DNA of 6,034 nt from an uncultured Eubacteriales bacterium (GCA_900321515.1 ONWI01000212.1:1-6034); one strand, 5' to 3'; shown: positions 1-5,832, counted from the first letter of the stretch. Translations and numbers: made by a program. The notes: a model not told the origin generated them from the letters alone.

Positions 1-20
1 AGCTGGTTAAATGTTGGCAT
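1..20 (-). CDS. rpsL: 30S ribosomal protein S12, N-terminal start only (runs off left edge)
   Basis: Read on the minus strand, the edge of the window encodes MPTFNQL, the characteristic start of bacterial ribosomal protein S12 (family N-termini read MPTxNQLxRK). S12 sits in the decoding centre of the small subunit. Only six full codons and part of a seventh (CTN, always Leu) are present. The start is supported by a GAGGTG ribosome binding site at 27-32, six bases upstream, and by a strong sigma-A-type promoter further back at 205-234. In most bacteria rpsL opens the str operon (rpsL-rpsG-fusA-tuf). The rest would lie to the left of this window, which is inference. The identification rests on a very short peptide, but start site, leader and promoter all agree. 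Confidence 0.85.
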
Positions 21-43
21 TAATTTCACCTCGATGCGTATAG

Positions 44-145
44 AATAAAATAAAAATATATGTCAGGGCGCATGAGCGCCGGGACAGCGGAATTACGAGC
101 GTCGCAAAGGTAATTCGGCACAAAAACGCGCCTTGCAGTCCGATA
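44..145 (-). promoter_or_regulatory. Structured rpsL mRNA leader with terminator-like hairpin (candidate attenuator)
   Basis: In the minus-strand leader of rpsL, one hairpin pairs GAATTAC with GTAATTC (arms 110-116 and 90-96). A second hairpin spans 86-61. It has TGTC/GACA outer arms, a 2x2 internal loop, a GGCGC/GCGCC inner stem and a four-base loop. It is followed directly by a T-rich run on the minus strand (60-44, interrupted by A), as in an intrinsic terminator, and lies before the rpsL ribosome binding site. An earlier GGCGC (132-128) could pair with the 3' arm (71-67) and would then disrupt the second hairpin. That arrangement is compatible with attenuation or ribosomal-protein autoregulation. 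The pairings are seen in the sequence; the regulatory role is inferred. Confidence 0.5.
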
Positions 146-204
146 AAAATATTGCTTTTGACGAATTAATAATAAATTTACATTTGCGCACGTCATGTTT
201 TTTC

Positions 205-234
205 AGTATAGCACAAACACATGCCTTTTGTCAA
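205..234 (-). promoter_or_regulatory. Sigma-A-type promoter of rpsL
   Basis: On the minus strand a perfect -35 TTGACA (229-234) is followed by an 18-base spacer and -10 TATACT (205-210). The -10 is preceded by TGC, which makes an extended -10. Transcription would start near 198, giving an rpsL leader of about 178 nt. A strong constitutive promoter suits a ribosomal protein operon. Confidence 0.8.
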
Positions 235-305
235 GCCCTCAGACACTTTTTGTTTATGATTATGTCGGAACTTATTCTATGGTATTATGAAACGCATTTG
301 CAAAT

Positions 306-349
306 TTGTAAAAAGAAAAGTTGCAATGTATAGCGCGTTATGATAAAAT
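306..349 (+). promoter_or_regulatory. Candidate promoter(s) for the capA-TIR operon
   Basis: Two overlapping sigma-A-like matches precede capA: TTGCAA (321-326), N17, TAAAAT (344-349, preceded by TGA), and TTGTAA (306-311), N17, TATAGC (329-334). They predict starts near 356 and 341, which would give a very short leader. Either start favours translation from 370 over the upstream in-frame ATG at 340. A third, weaker extended -10 (TGG-TATTAT, 283-288) lacks a good -35. Which one is used cannot be decided from sequence. Confidence 0.35.
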
Positions 350-369
350 ACAATCCAGGGGATGATATA

Positions 370-1707
370 ATGTCAGTCAAATCAAGAACAACCGCAGACA
401 AGGCGCGGGCTTTTTCGGCTGCGGCAATAGCAGTAATGATAGTGATAAACTTCTTTGTTTCATTTCACGGCAGAGCAAAACCCGCAACCGACAGCTATGA
501 GCCACGGCAGAACGTCGAGACCGTCCCGACAGAAAAGCCGGACACTCCCGAATCCGCTCGGATAAATGAAGTGTCACGGGCAAAGATATCTGTCACAGGC
601 GATGTGATAATACACAATCCGCTTCTCAATTCAGCTAAAGTTTCAAAAAACGAATACAACTTCAACTACATCTACAAATACCTCAAAAGCTATGCCACTG
701 CTTCAGATTACGCGGTGACTAATCTTGAAACCACTCTCGGCGGTTCGGATTACACGGGATATCCGGTATTCAGCACGCCGGACAGCCTTATTGATTCAAT
801 AACCGACGCCGGTTTTGACATGCTTCTTACCGCGAACAATCACGCCAACGACACCGGCTTCAAGGGAATGTCGAGAACGGCAAAGGTACTTAATGAAAAA
901 AGGGTAGATTTCATCGGCACAGTGGAAAACGAATCGGACAAGCGTTATCTGGTGAAAGACGTCAACGGAATAAAACTCGGCATGGTATGCTATACATATG
1001 AGGGCAGAGCGCGCACTGACGGCATGAAATACCTCAACGGCATCATGAACAAGAAGTCCGCAGCCATCATCAATACATTCAATGTGCGCAATCTCGACGA
1101 ATTCTACACCGAACTCGGTCAGCATATAGACGCTATGAAGTCCGAAGGAGCGGAAGCAATAATTGTTTACATTCACTGGGGCGAAGAATACGAGCTTGAG
1201 CCAAACAGCAGCCAGAAAAAAATGGCGCAGAAGCTGTGTGATATGGGCGTTGACGTGATAGTAGGCGGACATCCCCACGTTGTACAGCCCATGAAGCTGC
1301 TCACAAGCAAAACCGACAGCTCACATAAAACCGTATGCATATATTCCATAGGTAATTCGGTTTCAAACCAGCGCAAGAATTATATGAAGCTGAAAACAGG
1401 CCACACAGAGGACGGAGTATTCATCAGCTTTACGTTCAGCAAATACAGCAACGGCAAGGTAATAGTTTCAGACGTGGACATTATTCCGACCTGGGTAAAC
1501 ATGTATAATGCCAAAAGCCGCAAGATATTTGAGATTATTCCGCTCGACAAATCTGTAAGCGACTGGAAGGAATCCTTTTCTCTGGACGATACAGCCAAAA
1601 AGGACGCGAATGCTTCATACAAGCGCACCATGAAGATTGTCGGAGACGGATTGCAGGATTCTCAGGAATACTGCCGCCATTCGGCAGAGGAAATTCTGAA
1701 AAAATAG
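370..1707 (+). CDS. CapA-family (PGA_cap) protein, membrane-anchored metallophosphatase fold
   Basis: A 445-residue protein of the CapA/PGA_cap family, related in fold to calcineurin-like metallophosphatases. Members include the poly-gamma-glutamate capsule protein CapA, but most clostridial homologues have no proven substrate. A short cytoplasmic N-terminus precedes one hydrophobic segment (about 14-32), a polar linker, and the catalytic-fold domain from about residue 72. Family motifs are intact: TGD (76-78), NLE (118-120), NNHxxD (156-161), HWGEE (269-273), GGHPH (299-303) and YSIGN (325-329). The domain therefore probably faces outside, tethered to the membrane. Start 370 is chosen because AGGGG (357-361) lies eight bases upstream; the in-frame ATG at 340 has no ribosome binding site and would add ten residues. 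No capB, capC or other capsule genes are nearby, so a capsule role is not supported. The gene is followed after 16 nt by the TIR gene and is probably cotranscribed with it. Confidence 0.88.
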   Translation: MSVKSRTTADKARAFSAAAIAVMIVINFFVSFHGRAKPATDSYEPRQNVETVPTEKPDTPESARINEVSRAKISVTGDVIIHNPLLNSAKVSKNEYNFNYIYKYLKSYATASDYAVTNLETTLGGSDYTGYPVFSTPDSLIDSITDAGFDMLLTANNHANDTGFKGMSRTAKVLNEKRVDFIGTVENESDKRYLVKDVNGIKLGMVCYTYEGRARTDGMKYLNGIMNKKSAAIINTFNVRNLDEFYTELGQHIDAMKSEGAEAIIVYIHWGEEYELEPNSSQKKMAQKLCDMGVDVIVGGHPHVVQPMKLLTSKTDSSHKTVCIYSIGNSVSNQRKNYMKLKTGHTEDGVFISFTFSKYSNGKVIVSDVDIIPTWVNMYNAKSRKIFEIIPLDKSVSDWKESFSLDDTAKKDANASYKRTMKIVGDGLQDSQEYCRHSAEEILKK

Positions 1708-1723
1708 CAAAGGAGCAATCATC

Positions 1724-3307
1724 ATGCCCGGAAATTTCTATAAGGTTTATATTACCTGTCTTGACAAGGATAACGGCACGCTGACAAAGGATTACATGCT
1801 CGCAAAGCAGCTTTACAGAAAGCTGGAGCAAAAGAACATACATACCTTCCTGGCTGGCAGGTGCAATCCCGAAGACAAAACGGAGGCACTTGATTCATCA
1901 CACATTCTCATAGTTGCGGGAATATCCGTGAATACGCTGATGTCCGATACCGTGCGCAATGACTATGATGATTTCATAGCCGGAGTAGAGCTTTCGGGCA
2001 AGCGGAATTGGCGCGTGTTCAGTTACCTGCGTGGAATCAGCCGCGACGAACTTCCGGATTACCTGAGCAAACACAGATCGTATGATTATTTCAGCATTGA
2101 TGAGCTTGTGGAAAAAATCGAAAATACTCTTAACAGAGAAGAACCGAAAAAATGTATTTCTGACGTAGACGACTCCTCGGATGAAGAATCCTTCGGCAAA
2201 CTGCCCGAATCAATGCCGGATTCCGCCGAATCCGTGCGAGAGTATGAAGACGACGATGATTACCCGCCGGCACGCAGACCCGGCAGGGCGCGTAGAGCGC
2301 CCGAAAATCACCCCGATGAAATTCACGCCGATGAAAACAATACCTCCGGGGAGCCAGCAGAGCCGGCTCCGTTCCTGCCGCTTTCCGAGCCGGAGAAAAA
2401 GCCGGTAAAGATCAAGCCAGCAAAGATTAACAAGGTTGATTTTTCCGTGGTCGCGCCCGACGAAATAAAGCCCGGCAAAAGCTCAACAATAGATCTGCTG
2501 ATGTATACACGCAGTCAGCGCTCCATCGTAAAGCGCACAATCAACCAGGCAAAGGAAAAATCCTCCGAAGCAGCCCGCAGTTCAGGAAGCGTTTCGGTCA
2601 GACAGGGCAGCCGTATTACGGCTCAGCTCTTCTCTGATGACATAGAGATCTGCGACGGCAGCCGCTCCATGATCTGGAACGGCGACGCGCTGGATTTCAA
2701 ATTCCGCGTGACCCCGCCGGAAGATTATTCAAAAAAAGAAATAGACTTCGGCTGCTGCGTCAGATTTGACGACATAGAAATAACCCGCCTTTACTTCACT
2801 GTAGCTGTCGGAGCAAAGAAGAAGGCAGCCGTTCGCTTTATCCGAAAGGACTGCCGCAGAGCGTTCGTATCCTATTCTCACAAGGACAGGTTTCGTGTTG
2901 CGGAGCAGCTTCTCGCCATTCAGGAGGTCGCGCCCAAGCTGCGATTCTGGATGGACAACCGCAGCATGACTGCAGGCGACATGTGGAGAACCGCCATCTC
3001 ATCCGCAATAAAAAATGCCGACGTCTTTCTGCTCTTCTGGTCAGTCAGCGCCAGGGAATCCTCAGAGGTGCGAAGGGAATGGGAGTTTGCCCTTAAACTG
3101 GAACAAAGCGACAAGCACCATACCAGACGCATAAAAAACGGCGTGCGATTCATATCCCCCGTACCGCTGGACAGCCCGTCCGAGTGTCCGCCGCCTGATG
3201 AACTCAGCGATCTGCATTTCGGCGACCCCTCCTTCGACAGCGATATTGAAAATATCGAAAAGGTCAGGATATGGGCGATCCAGGGAAAGAATATCAAATT
3301 TCTATAA
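1724..3307 (+). CDS. Protein with two TIR-like domains, second likely catalytic
   Basis: A 527-residue soluble protein with no signal peptide or membrane segment. Residues about 5-135 look like a divergent TIR domain: YKVYITC strand, LAKQLYRKLEQKNIHTFL, then SSHILIVAGIS. The loop after FLAGR is short, and the position where related TIRs have a glutamate (NEW) reads NDY (79-81). Residues about 138-235 are a charged, Pro-rich linker, likely disordered, with an EDDDD stretch and an Arg-rich patch. Residues about 236-365 look like a beta-rich domain (PDEIKPG ... IWNG ... FRVTPPEDY). Residues about 377-500 are a clearer TIR domain: AFVSYSHKD (380-387), then W421xxxIxxAIxxADVFLLFWS, then VRREWEFAL with Glu452 at the position of the NAD+-cleaving glutamate of catalytic TIRs. 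TIR domains cleave NAD+ or make cyclic-ADP-ribose-type signals, or act as adaptors; activity here is inferred. An AAAGGAG site (1709-1715) fixes the start. It is translationally close to capA upstream. Confidence 0.85.
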   Translation: MPGNFYKVYITCLDKDNGTLTKDYMLAKQLYRKLEQKNIHTFLAGRCNPEDKTEALDSSHILIVAGISVNTLMSDTVRNDYDDFIAGVELSGKRNWRVFSYLRGISRDELPDYLSKHRSYDYFSIDELVEKIENTLNREEPKKCISDVDDSSDEESFGKLPESMPDSAESVREYEDDDDYPPARRPGRARRAPENHPDEIHADENNTSGEPAEPAPFLPLSEPEKKPVKIKPAKINKVDFSVVAPDEIKPGKSSTIDLLMYTRSQRSIVKRTINQAKEKSSEAARSSGSVSVRQGSRITAQLFSDDIEICDGSRSMIWNGDALDFKFRVTPPEDYSKKEIDFGCCVRFDDIEITRLYFTVAVGAKKKAAVRFIRKDCRRAFVSYSHKDRFRVAEQLLAIQEVAPKLRFWMDNRSMTAGDMWRTAISSAIKNADVFLLFWSVSARESSEVRREWEFALKLEQSDKHHTRRIKNGVRFISPVPLDSPSECPPPDELSDLHFGDPSFDSDIENIEKVRIWAIQGKNIKFL

Positions 3308-3324
3308 TTTATAACATATTCAGC

Positions 3325-3365
3325 AAAAGCCTGCATTCACCGCTGACGATGAATGCAGGCTTTTT
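3325..3365 (+). terminator. Intrinsic terminator after the capA-TIR operon
   Basis: An 11-bp perfect stem (GCCTGCATTCA 3329-3339 with its complement 3350-3360) is extended by four A-T pairs, has a ten-base loop, and is followed by TTTTT. It lies 18 nt after the TIR stop codon. The AAAA on the left arm gives a weaker T-run on the other strand, so it may also stop transcripts of the convergent lipoprotein gene. Confidence 0.88.
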
Positions 3366-3408
3366 ATCTGTGCAAGATTGTATTATTGCTCAGAGCCTGT
3401 TCAGTATC

Positions 3409-4002
3409 TCAAAAATTAATAGCTGCCGATACGCTGAAAATTTCGACCTTACCGTTTGGCATGTAGAAAAGCAGACTGGGCGTATCGGGCATGGGCTCAC
3501 CGTCGTAATATCTCAGGAATCCCTCGCCCTCATCGGTATATTTGTCCCCGTATGCCTTTATCACATCATCTTTTGAACTGCCGACGGTAATTCCCTTGTC
3601 CGTTGAAACCTCGGCTGTGTAGCAGTCTATGTCGCAGATGTAGTCGGCTCCTGGTTTGAGCGGAACGGTATGAACCCTCAGCACGTCTGCGTAACGTCTG
3701 AAATCGGTGTAATCCCCGTCGCTTACCGCGCCGAAAGAGCCCGAACCGAAATAATACTCATATGTATGTTCGTCGCCGTTTTCTCCGTAATGACAGCTTG
3801 TCTGGGATATGGTATTGACAGGGCTGCCGAGCGCCCTGACCAGCTTATCCGCCTTTTGTCCGACTCCATAGGTGACTCCGTTATAAACTACGCAAAGCGA
3901 ATCCGAAGAAAATCCCTCGGTTTGCTTCATCCCGCAAGCAGAATTTGTCAGTATCATCAATACAGAAATAATCAATAAGGTTATTTTTACTGTTTTATTC
4001 AT
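3409..4002 (-). CDS. Predicted lipoprotein with two similar small units, function unknown
   Basis: A 197-residue protein I cannot name. It starts with a lipoprotein-type signal: a Lys-containing N-region, a hydrophobic core (about 7-18), then TNSAC with Cys23 as the likely lipidated residue. The -3 residue is Asn, so the lipobox is imperfect. The mature part seems to contain two related units. Residues 42-85 include GVTYGVGQKADKLVRALGSP and an aromatic YEYYFGSG. Residues 137-191 include GITVGSSKDDVIKAYGDKY and a similar aromatic strand ending in MPNGKVEIFSV. The G-x-x-x-G-x-x-x-D-x-V/L-x-x-x-x-G pattern resembles small alpha/beta modules of the SmpA/OmlA kind, a fold-level guess only. The start at 4002 is chosen because AAGGAAG (4017-4011) lies eight bases upstream and the promoter's predicted start (about 4058) makes an in-frame ATG at 4056 implausible. 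The gene is monocistronic and convergent with the TIR gene. Confidence 0.78.
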   Translation of the reverse strand: MNKTVKITLLIISVLMILTNSACGMKQTEGFSSDSLCVVYNGVTYGVGQKADKLVRALGSPVNTISQTSCHYGENGDEHTYEYYFGSGSFGAVSDGDYTDFRRYADVLRVHTVPLKPGADYICDIDCYTAEVSTDKGITVGSSKDDVIKAYGDKYTDEGEGFLRYYDGEPMPDTPSLLFYMPNGKVEIFSVSAAINF

Positions 4003-4064
4003 AAATATTACTTCCTTTTGATAATGCCATAAGACCACAACAATCAAACAAATCACACCTGCTG

Positions 4065-4093
4065 ATTATATCACCATAGGATTTTATTGTCAA
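4065..4093 (-). promoter_or_regulatory. Consensus sigma-A promoter of the lipoprotein gene
   Basis: On the minus strand a perfect -35 TTGACA (4088-4093) and a perfect -10 TATAAT (4065-4070) are separated by exactly 17 bases, with TGA just before the -10 (extended -10). The predicted start near 4058 gives a 55-nt leader. This is the strongest promoter by sequence in the window and implies high vegetative expression unless repressed. Confidence 0.9.
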
Positions 4094-4107
4094 TAAAAAA
4101 ATCATAC

Positions 4108-4136
4108 GCATAAATCCTTTTCAAAGGCAAACAATA
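4108..4136 (+). promoter_or_regulatory. Tentative forespore (sigma-F/sigma-G-like) promoter of spoVT
   Basis: GCATA (4108-4112) matches the -35 of forespore sigma factors. Fourteen bases on, GCAAACAATA (4127-4136) resembles the sigma-F -10 pattern G-x-x-x-A-x-A-x-T-R. The predicted start would be about 45-50 nt before spoVT. In Bacillus subtilis spoVT is transcribed by sigma-G. No good sigma-A promoter was found here. AT-rich DNA makes chance matches easy, so this is only a candidate. Confidence 0.3.
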
Positions 4137-4190
4137 ACAACGCATACCTCATTATTATGAAGATATCAAAGGCAAAAGGAGTTAAAATAT

Positions 4191-4730
4191 ATGAAGGCAA
4201 CAGGCATAGTAAGAAGGATAGACGATCTGGGCCGTGTGGTTATTCCCAAGGAGATACGCCGCACAATGCGGATCAGGGAAGGTGAATCACTTGAAATTTA
4301 CACCGACGCGGGCGGCGAGGTGATATTCAAAAAGTACTCGCCTATAGGCGAACTTGACCCCTGTTCGGCGCAGTATGCGGAGATACTCTCGCGCTCCACA
4401 GGATTTCCCGCGCTGATATGCGACCGGGATCATGTAGTAGCTGCGTCCGGCGTGCCTAAGCGGGAATACCTCGACCGCCGCATTACGCCTGAACTTGAGG
4501 AGCGAATGGATTCCCGGACCCCTTACACGGCAGACAATGCTGATGAAAAAATATTTCCCGTGGAAGGAACCTTACTCGCGGCCGCCTGTGTATTTCCCAT
4601 CATATCGGCGGGTGATCTCAACGGCGCGGTTGTGCTGATGCAGCGGGAGGACGGAAGCCTCCCTGATGAAATGCAGATGAAGCCCGCTGAAGTAGCCGCA
4701 GGATTTCTGGGAAGCCAGATAGAACAGTAA
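4191..4730 (+). CDS. spoVT: Stage V sporulation protein T, AbrB-family transcription factor
   Basis: A 179-residue protein, essentially the same length as Bacillus subtilis SpoVT (178). The N-terminal swapped-hairpin AbrB DNA-binding domain (about 1-52) has the near-invariant MKATGIVRRIDDLGRVVIPKEIRRTMRI. The C-terminal part (about 55-175) is the GAF-like ligand or dimerisation domain, with FPALICDRDHVVAASG and a closing NGAVVLM strand. SpoVT is made in the forespore and tunes sigma-G-dependent genes, including spore coat and germination functions, by activation and repression. An AAAAGGAG site (4174-4181) lies nine bases before the ATG. The gene is monocistronic: it is divergent from the lipoprotein gene and followed by its own terminator. 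Its presence points to an endospore former. The domain match is strong, and no truncation or missing key residue is seen. Confidence 0.95.
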   Translation: MKATGIVRRIDDLGRVVIPKEIRRTMRIREGESLEIYTDAGGEVIFKKYSPIGELDPCSAQYAEILSRSTGFPALICDRDHVVAASGVPKREYLDRRITPELEERMDSRTPYTADNADEKIFPVEGTLLAAACVFPIISAGDLNGAVVLMQREDGSLPDEMQMKPAEVAAGFLGSQIEQ

Positions 4731-4772
4731 TTCCACGACAATTTCATCATATTTCCAACACATAGATATAAC

Positions 4773-4824
4773 AAAATCTGCGGCGCCGCGGTATTTTACC
4801 GGATTGGGCGCCGTAGATTTTTTT
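4773..4824 (+). terminator. Intrinsic terminator of spoVT
   Basis: A 15-bp stem (4773-4787 with 4807-4821, one G-T wobble) encloses a 19-base loop that itself holds a CGGTA/TACCG mini-hairpin (4789-4801). The stem runs into a seven-T run ending at 4824, 43 nt after the spoVT stop. The A-rich left arm gives only a short T-run on the opposite strand. Confidence 0.9.
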
Positions 4825-4995
4825 GTGTGTAATTTGTGTATATTGCTAACATGTAAAAAAACATCAACCAAAGCAATTATCAGATAGGTAACATTGACAA
4901 CAAAAATGATAGGTTTTCTTAGTAAAGCCAATAACAAGGGCATTATTGCTAAATCGACAATGAGAATATTAGCTATAATTACGATTCGGTTTTAC

Positions 4996-5024
4996 TTGCT
5001 TTTTAAAATGAATTAGTATAGAAT
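4996..5024 (+). promoter_or_regulatory. Probable promoter of the pseudouridine synthase gene
   Basis: TTGCTT (4996-5001), a 17-base spacer and TAGAAT (5019-5024) form a sigma-A-like promoter with a predicted start near 5031. This leaves a leader of about 68 nt that includes the hairpin at 5069-5086. Confidence 0.5.
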
Positions 5025-5068
5025 TATGGGGTAATTTAGAGATATGTCATGGCTTTGCCGGACCATCG

Positions 5069-5086
5069 CGGCATAGATTGATGCCG
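5069..5086 (+). promoter_or_regulatory. Leader hairpin touching the rsuA Shine-Dalgarno
   Basis: CGGCAT (5069-5074) and ATGCCG (5081-5086) form a perfect 6-bp stem with a six-base loop. Its last base is the first base of the GAGGTGAT ribosome binding site (5086-5093). The hairpin could limit access to the site or simply present it. An AT-poor stem in an otherwise AT-rich leader stands out, but its function is not shown. Confidence 0.4.
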
Positions 5087-5098
5087 AGGTGATCACAG

Positions 5099-5809
5099 GT
5101 GGAAAGGCTTGATAAGATTCTGGCTTCGCAGGGGGTTGGCACTCGAAGCGAAGTGCGCAAGATGATATGGGCTGGCAGAGTAACCGTTGACGGTGAGATC
5201 TGCCGCAGCATCGACCGCAGGCTTGAACCCTCTGAGCATGAGATCGCCGTGGGCGGCGACCCGGTATGCTACAGGAAGTACCTCTACATTATGATGAATA
5301 AACCCGATGGAGCTGTTTCCGCTTCCAATGATTCCCATGTGCAAACGGTAGTTGATCTGCTGCCGCCGTCACTTCGCCGCAAAGGTCTCTTTCCCGTCGG
5401 CCGTCTCGACAAGGACACCACGGGACTGCTCATCATAACTGATGACGGAGCCTTTGCCCACTCGGTAACTTCACCCGGCAAAAAGGTATTTAAGACTTAC
5501 AGAGCGACCCTTGACGGCGCCCTGACCGAGGAAGACATAAAGTATCTGAGCGATGGCGCTGTAATAGACGGCGGGGAGCAATGTCTGCCAGCACAGGTTG
5601 CGGTGTTGGACGCAGAAAACTTTGTCTACGAGATAAAAATCCGTGAGGGCAAATATCATCAGATCAAGCGCATGGCACAGTCGGTCGGACACAGAGTGAT
5701 TGCTCTGGAACGCACAGCAGTCGGCGCGCTCAGGCTCGATTCCGCTTTGGAGCGGGGTGAGGCGAGAGAGCTGACCGAGCGGGAAAGAACCCTGCCGCTT
5801 ACCAACTGA
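5099..5809 (+). CDS. rsuA: RsuA-family 16S rRNA pseudouridine synthase
   Basis: A 236-residue enzyme of the RsuA/RluB/RluE/RluF family, which isomerises a uridine to pseudouridine in rRNA; E. coli RsuA (231 residues) acts at 16S U516. An S4 RNA-binding domain (about 2-45, RLDKILASQGVGTRSE) precedes the catalytic domain. That domain has NKPDG (67-71), FPVGRLDKDTTGLL with catalytic Asp104, the V.K.Y strand (KVFKTYRA, 129-136), and REGKYHQIKRM (182-192) with the conserved basic residues. The start is a GTG behind GAGGTGAT (5086-5093), five bases away; no in-frame ATG upstream survives, because the one at 5081 meets a stop after three codons. Length favours the RsuA type over longer RluB, but paralogues are common in Clostridia, so the exact target uridine is inferred. 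The gene is alone on its transcript as far as can be seen. Confidence 0.9.
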   Translation: MERLDKILASQGVGTRSEVRKMIWAGRVTVDGEICRSIDRRLEPSEHEIAVGGDPVCYRKYLYIMMNKPDGAVSASNDSHVQTVVDLLPPSLRRKGLFPVGRLDKDTTGLLIITDDGAFAHSVTSPGKKVFKTYRATLDGALTEEDIKYLSDGAVIDGGEQCLPAQVAVLDAENFVYEIKIREGKYHQIKRMAQSVGHRVIALERTAVGALRLDSALERGEARELTERERTLPLTN

Positions 5810-5810
5810 A

Positions 5811-5832
5811 CTGGCTACACCGTGTCAGCCGG
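5811..5832 (+). terminator. Weak hairpin after rsuA, possible terminator
   Basis: CTGGCTACA (5811-5819) pairs with TGT-C-AGCCGG (5823-5832), with one bulged C and one T-G pair, starting just after the stop codon. No T-run follows directly; a T-rich stretch appears only about 15 nt later. It could be an imperfect terminator or an RNA-stabilising end. Confidence 0.3.

Larger units (their letters stand above)
4825..5098. other. AT-rich intergenic spacer between spoVT and rsuA
   Basis: This 274-nt stretch is strongly AT-rich and holds no supported gene. A 36-codon reading frame at 4906-5016 has no ribosome binding site at a proper distance. The right-hand part contains the probable promoter and leader hairpin of the pseudouridine synthase gene. 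An isolated TTGACA (4894-4899) and TATAAT (4974-4979) are not correctly spaced with partners. Confidence 0.6.

Noticed and set aside
296..308. Overlapping palindromes ATTTGCAAAT and CAAATTTG before capA
   Set aside because: Short, AT-rich and expected by chance; no second copy was found that would suggest an operator.
133..333. 66-codon open frame on the plus strand upstream of capA
   Set aside because: It lies across the rpsL leader and promoter on the other strand, has no ribosome binding site, and its first codon is TTG within structured leader sequence.
340..369. Ten-residue N-terminal extension of CapA from ATG 340
   Set aside because: No ribosome binding site precedes 340, while AGGGG lies eight bases before ATG 370, and the likely promoters would start transcription downstream of 340.
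21..369. Known metabolite riboswitch in the left intergenic region
   Set aside because: The stems did not match the conserved cores I know for c-di-GMP, glycine, ZTP, guanidine or fluoride switches, and the minus-strand rpsL leader explains the structure better.
796..1278. 160-codon minus-strand frame inside capA
   Set aside because: Shadow of the well-supported CapA coding frame; its translation shows no recognisable domain.
4003..4056. Eighteen-residue extension of the lipoprotein from ATG 4056
   Set aside because: The promoter's predicted start is near 4058, leaving no leader, whereas ATG 4002 has AAGGAAG at the right distance and begins a typical signal peptide.
4894..4899. Isolated TTGACA as a promoter on the plus strand
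   Set aside because: The bases 17 positions downstream (TCTTAG) do not resemble a -10 element.
4906..5016. 36-codon frame with a hydrophobic end in the spoVT-rsuA spacer
   Set aside because: The nearest purine-rich site is too far from the ATG, the frame overlaps the rsuA promoter, and the composition is simply AT-rich.
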